This document shows, piece after piece, positions 36,114-44,398 of a stretch of DNA of 64,000 nucleotides (positions are counted from its first letter, which is position 1; every line of letters starts with the position of its first letter). Origin of the DNA: Gemmatimonas phototrophica (GTDB lineage: Bacteria > Latescibacterota > UBA2968 > UBA8231). The DNA lies in assembly GCA_945861755.1 (NCBI GenBank), contig CAMAVQ010000001.1, forward strand, positions 1 through 64,000, written 5' to 3'. The position numbers were made by a program, and so were the translations under genes. The notes beneath the pieces are model-generated. The model had not been told where the DNA came from. It did no database searches and worked only from the letters and a program-made list of their open reading frames with translations.

Positions 36114-37996
36114 TGTGCGGCATTGCCGGCAAGGTCTACGCCGATCCCCAGCGGCCGGTCGGGGAATCCCTGCTGCGCTCGATGTGTCGGGCCATCGCCC
36201 ACCGGGGGCCCGACGACGAGGGCATCTATCGGCAGGGGCCGGTGGGGTTGGGCATGCGCCGGCTCAAGGTCATCGACCTGGAGGGGGGCCACCAGCCCAT
36301 GAGCAACGAGGCACAGTCCCTGTGGATCGTCTTCAACGGCGAGATTTACAATTACCGCCAGTTGCGCCGGGAACTGGAAGAGCAGGGGCAGGTGTTCCGC
36401 ACCCATTCGGACACCGAGACCATCCTCCATTTATATGAACGGGAGGGTGTGCATTGCCTCAGACATTTGCGGGGCATGTTTGCCTTTGCCCTGTGGGATT
36501 TGCGCACCCAGACCCTGATGCTGGCCCGCGACCGCTTGGGCAAGAAACCGCTCTTTTACGCCCTGATGAAGGAGGGAATCAGCTTCGCCTCGGAACTGGG
36601 CGCCCTGCTCTGCGATCCCCAGGTGGACCGGAGTATCGACAGGCAGGCCATCGACGAGTATCTGAGTTTCCTCTTCATCCCTCAGCCGCGCACCATCTAC
36701 GAACAGGTCAAGAAATTGCCGCCGGCCTCCTATGGCCTCTATCAGGATGGGCAGTTCCAGATTCACCCCTACTGGGAGGTGCGGTACGACCAGGTGAGGG
36801 TGCGGCGCGAGGAGGAAAGTGTCGAGGAGTTAGATCTGTTGCTGCGCCAGGCCGTGGAGATGCGCATGCTGGCCGATGTGCCGGTGGGTGCCTTTCTCAG
36901 CGGCGGCCTGGACTCCAGCCTGGTGGTGGCCCTGATGCAGAAGGTGGGCGGGCAGCAGGTGCGGACCTACTCGGTTGGCTTCCGCGAGTCCTCCTTCAAT
37001 GAATTGGACCATGCCAGGAAAGTGGCCCAGTTCCTGGGGACCCAGCACCAGGAGTACGTGGTCGACTACCAGGTGCAGGAACTGCTCCCCGGACTGCTGG
37101 ACCACTTTGGCGAGCCCTTTGCGGATTCATCGGCCATCCCCACCTACCACTTGTCCAAGGTGACCCGGCAAGAGGTCACCGTGGCCCTCAGCGGGGACGG
37201 GGGGGATGAGGTTTTCGGGGGGTATCGCCGTTATCTGGCCCGGCGCTGGGCCGACGCTTTTAACCGCTGGCCTGCCTGGGGGGGGCGGGGCGCCGTGGAA
37301 TGGCTGGGCCGGGCGCTGAATGAGCCGGCCACCTACTACGGCCGAAGTTTCAGGAAAAAGTTCAAACGCTTTCTCGAATTCTCCGCTGCCTTGCGCGAGG
37401 CACCTTCGACCAGTTGGGGGTTTTTTTTTACCCAAGAGGAAAAAAGGTACCTTTACGGGGAAAATATTGCCGATATATTAACATCAGAGTTCGCCTCCAT
37501 GCGTCTGAAGTACGAGCAGGCGCAGGCCAGGGCCCCGGGCCAGGAAATGCTGTGGCTGGACCTGGTGACCTATCTTCCCGACGATATCCTGGTCAAGGTC
37601 GACCGCATGAGCATGGACTGCTCCCTGGAGGTCAGGTCGCCGCTGCTGGATCACCAGGTGGTGGAGTTCGCTGCCCGGTTGCCCCGGGATCACAAGTACA
37701 CCCTGACCCAGGGCAAACGATTGTTGCGGCGCTTGGCTGGCCGTTATCTGCCCAGTGCCATCCTCCAGCGGCCCAAACAGGGTTTTGCCGTGCCCCTGGC
37801 ATCCTGGCTGCAAAAAGAGTTGCGCCCCTGGATGGAAGAAATCCTGCTTTCTAAGTCCTGTCGCCAGCGCGGTTTTTTTGTGCCTTCCCGCCTCCAGCAA
37901 ATGATGTCAGAGCACCTCAAAGGGCAGCGCGACTACAGCCAGCAACTGTGGGCCATGCTGGTCCTGGAGTTATGGCTGCAACGGGAGGCGCGGTGA
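36113..37996 (+). CDS. asnB: Asparagine synthase-type glutamine amidotransferase (AsnB family)
   Basis: The 627-residue protein begins MCGIAGKV, so after Met removal Cys2 is the N-terminal nucleophile of a class II glutaminase domain (~2-200, with RGPDDEG and FNGEIYN). The second domain has the ATP-pyrophosphatase motif LSGGLDSS (~260). In glycan loci such enzymes usually amidate uronic acids or similar acceptors rather than aspartate; the same family accompanies exosortase-linked polysaccharide clusters. A run of nine T (37421-37429) inside the gene codes for FFF and is a possible slippage site. The start overlaps the upstream stop. Confidence 0.92.
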   Translation: MCGIAGKVYADPQRPVGESLLRSMCRAIAHRGPDDEGIYRQGPVGLGMRRLKVIDLEGGHQPMSNEAQSLWIVFNGEIYNYRQLRRELEEQGQVFRTHSDTETILHLYEREGVHCLRHLRGMFAFALWDLRTQTLMLARDRLGKKPLFYALMKEGISFASELGALLCDPQVDRSIDRQAIDEYLSFLFIPQPRTIYEQVKKLPPASYGLYQDGQFQIHPYWEVRYDQVRVRREEESVEELDLLLRQAVEMRMLADVPVGAFLSGGLDSSLVVALMQKVGGQQVRTYSVGFRESSFNELDHARKVAQFLGTQHQEYVVDYQVQELLPGLLDHFGEPFADSSAIPTYHLSKVTRQEVTVALSGDGGDEVFGGYRRYLARRWADAFNRWPAWGGRGAVEWLGRALNEPATYYGRSFRKKFKRFLEFSAALREAPSTSWGFFFTQEEKRYLYGENIADILTSEFASMRLKYEQAQARAPGQEMLWLDLVTYLPDDILVKVDRMSMDCSLEVRSPLLDHQVVEFAARLPRDHKYTLTQGKRLLRRLAGRYLPSAILQRPKQGFAVPLASWLQKELRPWMEEILLSKSCRQRGFFVPSRLQQMMSEHLKGQRDYSQQLWAMLVLELWLQREAR

Positions 37997-38955
37997 AGCG
38001 CTGGATGCGGGGGCTGATACGCGGGGTCGGCCTGTTGCTGCTGGTCTGGATCCTCAGCCAGGTCGACGGTCAAAAGCTGGGGATCTTGATCGCCAAAGTG
38101 GACCTGGCCCAGTTATGGGCCGTGCCCTTGCTGGGGCTGGCCATGACCGGGATAAGGGCCTGGCGGTGGAATATGTTGCTGCGCCTGCAAAAGTTGGAAC
38201 TGCCGCTCTGGCGGGCGGTACTCTTGTATTCCAGCGGCATTTTCCTGGGCAGTTTCACTCCGGGAAGGCTGGGGGATTTGGCCAAGGGCTTGTACCTGCG
38301 TCAGGATCAGGGGGTCTCCTGGGAGAAGGCCATGGCCGGCACCTTGACCGACAGATTACTGGATCTGGCCGTCATGGCCGCACTCGCGGTCTGGGCCCTT
38401 TTCCACCTGGGCCTATACTCCGGTTGGATGGGGTGGACGGTCTGGGGATTGGCAGGCCTGGGTTTGGGTGGTTGGATTTTTGCTTTGAGAGGGAGAAAGA
38501 TCGCGGGGCAGGCCTGGCTCAGCCGGCTCCGGCAGCAGCCTTTTTGCCAATTTATCCGGGGGATGGGCCTAGAAATGCGCGGCGTAGTCAGTTGGGCAGG
38601 CGGTTGGATGCTGGGGCTGACGCTTTTGGCCTATCTCCTCTATTTCACCCAGACTTTCCTGCTGGCCCAGGCCCAAGGGCTGGCCCTTTCGCCTGCCGAT
38701 GTGAGCGCGGCCATTGTCCTGGTGGGGCTGGCTTCATTCTTGCCGATCTCAATTGCCGGGCTGGGCACCAGGGAGGGATTGCTGATCTTCATCCTGGGCC
38801 GCAAGGGCATACCTGAGAGCACCGAGGCAGGGGTGATCTATTCCCTGTTGTTCTTCAGCGCCTGTTTTGTGTTTCCCGCGGTGGTTGGCGCCCTCTGCTG
38901 GCTCAAGGCACCCCTGCCGCTGACAGACCCCAAAAACGCTTGGCGATGGCGATGA
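37993..38955 (+). CDS. Flippase-like membrane protein, lysylphosphatidylglycerol synthase TM family (UPF0104)
   Basis: The 320-residue protein has about eight hydrophobic segments and the family pattern RAWRWNMLLR, GSFTPGRLGDLAKGLYL and DRLLDL, then PISIAGLGTREGLL near the C-terminus. Relatives are membrane domains of MprF/AglD-like proteins linked to lipid or lipid-linked sugar handling. Start GTG at 37993 overlapping the asnB stop, with GGGAGG 4-5 bases upstream. Function in this locus: possibly lipid-linked intermediate transport, inferred. Confidence 0.8.
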   Translation: MKRWMRGLIRGVGLLLLVWILSQVDGQKLGILIAKVDLAQLWAVPLLGLAMTGIRAWRWNMLLRLQKLELPLWRAVLLYSSGIFLGSFTPGRLGDLAKGLYLRQDQGVSWEKAMAGTLTDRLLDLAVMAALAVWALFHLGLYSGWMGWTVWGLAGLGLGGWIFALRGRKIAGQAWLSRLRQQPFCQFIRGMGLEMRGVVSWAGGWMLGLTLLAYLLYFTQTFLLAQAQGLALSPADVSAAIVLVGLASFLPISIAGLGTREGLLIFILGRKGIPESTEAGVIYSLLFFSACFVFPAVVGALCWLKAPLPLTDPKNAWRWR

Positions 38956-40676
38956 GTTGGTTGCAGTCAGAAAGGGTTGATCCCGATCGGGGAAGCGCCT
39001 CTCCATACGGCAAGTTGGTGCGGGGGTGTCTGCCCCGGCTGCTGTCGATGGTGGACCGCAATCCCTGTTCCCCGACCTACGGGTGTTTCGACCGGGGTTA
39101 CTGGCACTACCGCACCTTGACCGACTTTGCTGCGCCCCTGCACCAGGAAGATGCCCTGACCTTGGTGATTAGTGCCCAACAGGCGCCGGAGGAGCGAGGG
39201 GCTGCAGAACTGGTCGAATTGGCCCGGGCCGCTCTGGCTTTCTGGTGTACCTTGCAGCGGCGCGATGGTTCCTTCGACGAGTTCTACCCCTATGAACGCA
39301 GCTTCGTGGCCACGGCCTTTACCGCGTACGCCATCTCGGAAACCCTGTTGAAGCTGGGGCCAGAGGCCGGCACCGAACTGTGGTCCAGGGTGGGAAAGGC
39401 GCTGGAGCGGGCCGGCCACTGGCTGGGCCGCCACCAGGACGTGGTGGTGGTCAACCACACGGCCGGTGCCATTGCCGCCCTGCAGAATATCCATCGCCTC
39501 AGCGGCGATCCTTGTTTTGCCCGGTACCGGGCTGCCAAAGTCGAAGAATTGCTGGCGCACCAGCACCCCGAGGGCTGGTTCTATGAATACGGGGGGGCCG
39601 ATCCGGCGTACCTGAGCCTCGCCGTGGACTATCTGGCCAAGGACTACCGCCACTCTGGGGACGAACGGGTGGGCGCGGCGCTGTGCCAGGCTCTCGATTT
39701 CATGGTCTGGTTCCTGCACCCGGACGGCAGCTACGGGGGAGAGTACGGCAGCCGCAACGCCAAGTACCTTATGCCCCACGGCCTCGAACTGATGGCCGGT
39801 CAGTCGGCCGCCGCCCGTTATCTGCTGCGGGGACTGTACCGGGCCCTGCAGCAGGGCAAGGTGGTGTCGCCGGCCCTGATGGACGACCGCTACACCGGCT
39901 TTTTTCTCAACAAATACGCCGAAGCCTGGGCCGATCACCAGCCGCTGACCGGAACGGAAGCAGAGGGGGCGCCGACGGGGACCCGCATCTTCCCGGGCGC
40001 GGGCCTGGCGGTTGTCCGCGGTCCCTGCGCCCATACCGTGGTGGGGCTGAGCAAACATGGAGTGATCAAGAGTTATACCCGGGGTGTTGAGCCGGACGCC
40101 CTGTACAGCGATGCCGGGTATTTCGCGAGTTTCACTGCCGGCGTGGTGGGCACCACCCAATGGCTGGATCTGGGGGCGCAGTACCAGGTGTCACCAGGCA
40201 CGGGCCGACTCGAGATCGAACTGGAGTGTACGATGGCGCGAATGAACACTTCGCTGCCCTTGGTCCGACTGCTGGCGCCTTTTCGTCTCTTCCTGCACTG
40301 CTTTGGCTGGAACGGCCCTTTGATGGAATGGTTCGGGAAAAAGGTGAAAGACCAGATGATCCGATCCCACCACCCAGTACCTCTGCAGGTGAACCGGCGC
40401 ATGGTACTGGGGGAAAACCAAATGGAGGTGGTCGACCAACTGCGCCTGGGACGGGGAAAACGACTGACCCGCCTGATCCGCAGCGCCCAGGCCGGGGCCT
40501 TACACGTGGCCTCTTCGCGGTACTGGCAGCCAGCCGATCAAGGGGTGGCCGGAGATTGGGAGGCGCCGGCCGAATGCCTCGCCCTGCTCAACCGGGGCCG
40601 CTCAGTTCAGATCAGGACCCAGGTTGACTTTGATGATGGCCAGGTGTATTGCCAGGTACAGGAGGTCGCCGCATGA
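38952..40676 (+). CDS. Putative alpha/alpha-toroid glycan-active protein, function unknown
   Basis: A 574-residue soluble protein without a signal peptide. The first ~330 residues read like an all-helical toroid of polysaccharide lyases, epimerases or terpene cyclases, with regular helix pairs and blocks such as FWCTLQRRDGSFDEFYP, HQHPEGWFYEYGGADPAYL and WFLHPDGSYGGEYGSRN. The last ~230 residues look beta-rich, as in heparinase II-like proteins. I do not recognise an exact family. The ATG overlaps the preceding stop (ATGA). The acidic and aromatic loops suggest carbohydrate binding; lyase, C5-epimerase or hydrolase activity are all possible. Confidence 0.5.
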   Translation: MSWLQSERVDPDRGSASPYGKLVRGCLPRLLSMVDRNPCSPTYGCFDRGYWHYRTLTDFAAPLHQEDALTLVISAQQAPEERGAAELVELARAALAFWCTLQRRDGSFDEFYPYERSFVATAFTAYAISETLLKLGPEAGTELWSRVGKALERAGHWLGRHQDVVVVNHTAGAIAALQNIHRLSGDPCFARYRAAKVEELLAHQHPEGWFYEYGGADPAYLSLAVDYLAKDYRHSGDERVGAALCQALDFMVWFLHPDGSYGGEYGSRNAKYLMPHGLELMAGQSAAARYLLRGLYRALQQGKVVSPALMDDRYTGFFLNKYAEAWADHQPLTGTEAEGAPTGTRIFPGAGLAVVRGPCAHTVVGLSKHGVIKSYTRGVEPDALYSDAGYFASFTAGVVGTTQWLDLGAQYQVSPGTGRLEIELECTMARMNTSLPLVRLLAPFRLFLHCFGWNGPLMEWFGKKVKDQMIRSHHPVPLQVNRRMVLGENQMEVVDQLRLGRGKRLTRLIRSAQAGALHVASSRYWQPADQGVAGDWEAPAECLALLNRGRSVQIRTQVDFDDGQVYCQVQEVAA

Positions 40677-41503
40677 GTGCCTTTCGCTGGGTCGCGCGCC
40701 ATCCCTTCGACTGTTCCTTGACCACCCGCTTCAAGGCCATACACGTGCTCGATTTCCTGAAGCCGCGTTCCGGGGACACCCTACTCGATGTGGGTTGCGG
40801 TCTGGGGTACTTCCTCAACAACCTGGCCCGGAGCGGAGTCCGGGGTTGGGGACTGGATTATTCGCACAAATCCCTCGCCCTGGCCCGGCGGCTGTGCTCC
40901 GGATATTTTGCCCAGGGCGACGCGCAGGTATTGCCCTTCCGCGACAATGTTTTTGACAGGATTATTTTTACTGATGTGCTGGAGCATGTGGCAGACGACC
41001 GGGCGGCGCTGCGCGAAATCGTCCGGGTCGCCCGACCGGGGGCCAGGCTCGCCCTGGTGACTCCGGGGGTGCGCGGGGCCCTGTCCCGCACCCGCTGGCG
41101 CCGGCTCTTTCACGACGAAGAAGGCACCCCCGAGTTCGACCAGCGGGCCGGTTATACCCCCGAAGGACTGCGCCGGCTGCTCGAGGAAGAGGGCATCCGG
41201 GTTGAGGACCAGCGGCAGACGCTGATTTTTTTCGGGGAGTTTTTCCTCCAACTGACCAAATGGTACCTGGCCCGCAAGCAGGTGCGTTACCAGACCCAGG
41301 GAGACCTGCTCGAAATCACCGACACCTGGGCGTACCGCCTCTATCGCCGCCTGCTCTTTCCGGTGTTCTGGAGCATCGGCAGGCTCGAGGAGAGGTTGCT
41401 GGGTAGCTGGGTCGAAGGCCACAGCCTGATCGCCCTGGGGGTGGTGGACAAGCCGGTGGTCCCGCAGCGGCAGACCGCCGAGGAACTGGTGCTGAGCCGA
41501 TGA
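40673..41503 (+). CDS. SAM-dependent methyltransferase
   Basis: The 276-residue class I methyltransferase shows motif I TLLDVGCGLGYFL, the acidic end of beta 2 (GLDYSHKSLALARR) and FTDVLEHVADDRAALREIVRVARPGARLALVTP. It is coupled to the gene on each side by ATGA overlaps and is followed by a second methyltransferase. RBS AGGAGG lies inside the upstream gene. The two may act one after the other on the same glycan. Confidence 0.85.
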   Translation: MSAFRWVARHPFDCSLTTRFKAIHVLDFLKPRSGDTLLDVGCGLGYFLNNLARSGVRGWGLDYSHKSLALARRLCSGYFAQGDAQVLPFRDNVFDRIIFTDVLEHVADDRAALREIVRVARPGARLALVTPGVRGALSRTRWRRLFHDEEGTPEFDQRAGYTPEGLRRLLEEEGIRVEDQRQTLIFFGEFFLQLTKWYLARKQVRYQTQGDLLEITDTWAYRLYRRLLFPVFWSIGRLEERLLGSWVEGHSLIALGVVDKPVVPQRQTAEELVLSR

Positions 41504-42129
41504 GCGCCGCAGTGCTGACCACACCCCGGGCCGGGTTGATAGCCGGCAATATCTACGACAAGTACCACACCAGAAACCCGCTGGCCCGCCGGCTGATGGC
41601 GGGGTTCCTGCGCTCCTTTGATGCCCTGCTGGACCTGAGGCCCGGGGAAGGGCTGCTGGAGGTGGGGTGCGGAGAAGGATATCTGTTGGAACGGGTGCGC
41701 CGCCGTTATCCAGCCGCCCGTTTGGCGGGTCTGGACCTGTCGCTGGACATCGTGCAGCTGGCGGCCCGCCAGGGGTGCCCTGGAACCCCCTTGCTACAAG
41801 CGTCGGCTTACCAGCTGCCCTGCGCGGATCAGAGCTGGGAGGTAGGGGTGGCCTGCGAGGTGCTGGAGCACCTCGACGAACCGGCCCAGGCCCTGGCTGA
41901 GTTGCGGCGGGTGTGCCGGCGAGGTTGTCTGATCAGTGTGCCCTGCGAGCCCTACTGGAGCCTGGCCAACCTGGCCCGCGGCAAATACCTGGGGCGCCTG
42001 GGCAATACCCCCGGCCACGTGCAGCAATGGCGGCGGGAAAGGTTTATTTCACTGGTGGCCAAATATTTTTCCGTGGAGCAGGTGTCTTCTCCTTTTCCGT
42101 GGACGATGATATGGGGAACCCAACGATGA
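41500..42129 (+). CDS. SAM-dependent methyltransferase
   Basis: A 209-residue class I methyltransferase: motif I GLLEVGCGEGYLLERV, LAGLDLSLDIVQLA, and CEVLEHLDEPAQALAELRRVCRRGCLISVP. It overlaps both neighbours by ATGA. The substrate is unknown; the position right before a lipid-sugar type family 2 enzyme suggests glycan or lipid-linked sugar methylation. Confidence 0.85.
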   Translation: MSAAVLTTPRAGLIAGNIYDKYHTRNPLARRLMAGFLRSFDALLDLRPGEGLLEVGCGEGYLLERVRRRYPAARLAGLDLSLDIVQLAARQGCPGTPLLQASAYQLPCADQSWEVGVACEVLEHLDEPAQALAELRRVCRRGCLISVPCEPYWSLANLARGKYLGRLGNTPGHVQQWRRERFISLVAKYFSVEQVSSPFPWTMIWGTQR

Positions 42130-43079
42130 GCACCGAAACCACGGAGGAATTCAAGGTCGAGGGCATCAGCCTGGTGATTCCGGCCTACCGCGAGGAATTG
42201 GCCATCGTCGGGGTGATTGAGGAATACCGGCAGATGTTGGAACAACTGGGGTACCCTTACGAGATCATCGTCGTCGACGATGCCTCTCCCGACCGCACCG
42301 GGGAGCTGGCCCTGAAGGCCGGCGCCAGGGTTATCCGCCATACCACCAACCGGGGCGGCGGGGCGGCGCGCAAGACCGGGATCAAGGCGGCCCGCTGGGA
42401 TGCGGTGCTGATGACCGACGGCGACGGCACCTACCCGGCCGACGCCCTGGGCGAGATCATCGACCGCTTGCGCCACGCGCACATGGTGGTAGGGGCGCGT
42501 GTCGCCGAAAAGGGCACCCTCAAGGTGATTCGCTGGGCAGCCAAGTGGCTGATCCGCCGCCTGGCCTGTTTTTTGGCCGGCACCCACATCCCCGACCTCA
42601 ATTCCGGCCTGCGCCTGGTGCGCCGGGATCTGGCCCTGCGGTTTTTCTATTTGCTGCCCAACGGCCACTCCTGGGTGAGCACCATCACCCTATGCGCCCT
42701 GACCAATGACTTGCGGGTGGACTTTGTGCCGGTGAGCTACCGGCCGCGCCAAGGGGTTTCGAGCTTCCACCCCATCCGCGATACCTACAATTATTTTCTG
42801 ACCGTCGTGCGCACCGTGACCTATTTCAACCCGCTCAAAGTCTTCATGCCGGCCAGCCTGCTGATGCTGGCCGTGGGGGCGGCAACCCTGGTCCACGGGA
42901 TGATCCGCGGTGATGTGTACGAGTCCAGTATGTTGATCACCATTGCTGGCCTGCTGACCTTTTTCTCTGGGCTGCTGGCCGACCAGAATGCCCGCATCCG
43001 CAACGAATTGGAACACCACCGGCAGGCGCAGCAGCACCAAGAGTTGCTGCTGGCCGAAAAGCTCGAAAAAAGGAAATAA
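42126..43079 (+). CDS. Family 2 glycosyltransferase, GtrB/DPM-like, with membrane tail
   Basis: A 317-residue protein with ISLVIPAYREE, IIVVDDASPDRTGE, LMTDGDGTYPAD (DxD-like) and the polyprenyl-phosphate-type motif NGHSWVSTITLCALTND, then two hydrophobic segments (~240-262 and ~272-290) and a charged C-terminal helix rich in Q, E and K. The ATG at 42126 overlaps the previous stop; an earlier ATG at 42111 is possible. It is similar in design to the enzyme at 31169, so it probably makes a second lipid-linked sugar donor. Confidence 0.87.
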   Translation: MSTETTEEFKVEGISLVIPAYREELAIVGVIEEYRQMLEQLGYPYEIIVVDDASPDRTGELALKAGARVIRHTTNRGGGAARKTGIKAARWDAVLMTDGDGTYPADALGEIIDRLRHAHMVVGARVAEKGTLKVIRWAAKWLIRRLACFLAGTHIPDLNSGLRLVRRDLALRFFYLLPNGHSWVSTITLCALTNDLRVDFVPVSYRPRQGVSSFHPIRDTYNYFLTVVRTVTYFNPLKVFMPASLLMLAVGAATLVHGMIRGDVYESSMLITIAGLLTFFSGLLADQNARIRNELEHHRQAQQHQELLLAEKLEKRK

Positions 43080-43086
43080 TACGAGT

Positions 43087-44238
43087 ATGGTCGACATCTC
43101 CGCGGTCTTCAACCGGGTCAAGGGCGCCTACGGGCGCCTGGCCAAGACCTTGCACCCGATCCTGACCCTGCCGCCCCTGCGGGTCACCTTCGAGGTCACC
43201 TACCGCTGCAATCTCAGTTGTCCCTTCTGTTTTCAGGAGTTCGCCCGGGAGCAATCTCCGGAGTTCAAGAAAAACTTTGAGCTGAGCAACGATGAAATCC
43301 TGGCTGCCGTCGACGAGTTGCCGCGGCACACCTTGATCACCTTCAACGGCGGCGAGGTCTTTGTGCGCAAGGACTTTCCCGACCTGTTGCAGACGATCAA
43401 GGCTCGGGGCAGACGCTGCAATATCGTCACCAATGGCACCATGCTCTTTGCGGACAAGGCCCGGTTGCTGGTCGACCAGAGCAGCGTGCTGAGCGCCGGG
43501 GTATCCATCGACGGGATCGGCGAAACCCACAACCTCATCCGCCGGCTGCCCGGGGCCTTTGAGCGCACGGTGGCCAACCTGCGCGGCCTGACCGCCTACC
43601 GCCGCCAGCAGGGGAAACGTTTCCCGGTGGTCGACGTGAAGACGGTGATCACCTCCCAGAACCTGGAAGAGCTTCCAGAGATCTATCAACTGGCCAGGGA
43701 GATCGGCGCCGATTATCTGACCCTTTCCTGTCTGCGCACCTCGGAATTGCTCTTCGCCCTGCCCTGCCGCGCCTCGATGGCGGATGGCGCCTGGAACCAG
43801 GTGCCGGCGCCGCTGACCGAACCGATGGACCTGGAGCTGCTGCGAACCCAACTTGAAACCCTGCACCGGCTGGCAGCCGCAGGCAAACCCGCGCTGCGCT
43901 TCTATCCGGACTATCCGGAGATTTCCGGCATTCTCAAGTACTATGCCAACGAGGGGGAACTAGAAGACTACGAATTGTGCCGGGCCCCCTGGACCAATAT
44001 CCGGGTGGCGCCCAATGGCGATGTGTACCCCTGCCTGGCCTATCGCATGGGCAATGTCCGCGAGACGCGGCTGATGGAAATCTGGAAGGGCGCGGCCCTC
44101 GACCAGTTCCGGGCTGGGTTGGAGCGGGAACTGCTGCCGGCCTGCATGGGGTGCTGTTTCCTCACCGCCAAGCCGGGCGTCACCTACCAGGCCGGGACAG
44201 GGTGTGCCCGGGCCGCTTTGGTCGAAAGCCATGGCTGA
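43087..44238 (+). CDS. Radical SAM / SPASM-domain enzyme
   Basis: The 383-residue protein has the [4Fe-4S] motif CNLSCPFC (C-x3-C-x2-C, residues ~34-41), FNGGEVFVRKDF (GGE motif) and a C-terminal SPASM-like cysteine set (LCRAPW, CLAYR, CMGCCF). SPASM enzymes bind extra clusters and often modify peptides or sugars. In this locus a carbohydrate or lipid-linked substrate is more likely than a peptide, because no small precursor peptide gene is clear. It lies 7 bases after the family 2 gene and overlaps a small membrane protein gene. Confidence 0.88.
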   Translation: MVDISAVFNRVKGAYGRLAKTLHPILTLPPLRVTFEVTYRCNLSCPFCFQEFAREQSPEFKKNFELSNDEILAAVDELPRHTLITFNGGEVFVRKDFPDLLQTIKARGRRCNIVTNGTMLFADKARLLVDQSSVLSAGVSIDGIGETHNLIRRLPGAFERTVANLRGLTAYRRQQGKRFPVVDVKTVITSQNLEELPEIYQLAREIGADYLTLSCLRTSELLFALPCRASMADGAWNQVPAPLTEPMDLELLRTQLETLHRLAAAGKPALRFYPDYPEISGILKYYANEGELEDYELCRAPWTNIRVAPNGDVYPCLAYRMGNVRETRLMEIWKGAALDQFRAGLERELLPACMGCCFLTAKPGVTYQAGTGCARAALVESHG

Positions 44239-44398
44239 TAAGCTCTCTGTAGCGACACCGGCGGCGCCCAGCAGCAAGACGAGGTGGGCACTAGAAGTCC
44301 TGCTCTGCATCTGGTGCTTGGCCGGTCTAGGATATTTCTATTACTCCCAGGGATTTCTCACCCTGTTAAAGCAGCTCTGGAATCAGGCCCTTGGTTGA
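44231..44398 (+). CDS. Small single-helix membrane protein, unknown
   Basis: The 55-residue frame encodes a polar N-terminus (MADKLSVATPAAPSSKTR) and one hydrophobic helix (~19-38, with an aromatic YFYYS end). It overlaps the radical SAM gene by 8 bases and the GT-C gene by 8 bases, the same packing as the rest of the operon, which is the main reason to think it real. There is no close family I recognise. It may be a helper subunit of the membrane glycosyltransferase that follows, or a chance frame. Confidence 0.5.
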   Translation: MADKLSVATPAAPSSKTRWALEVLLCIWCLAGLGYFYYSQGFLTLLKQLWNQALG

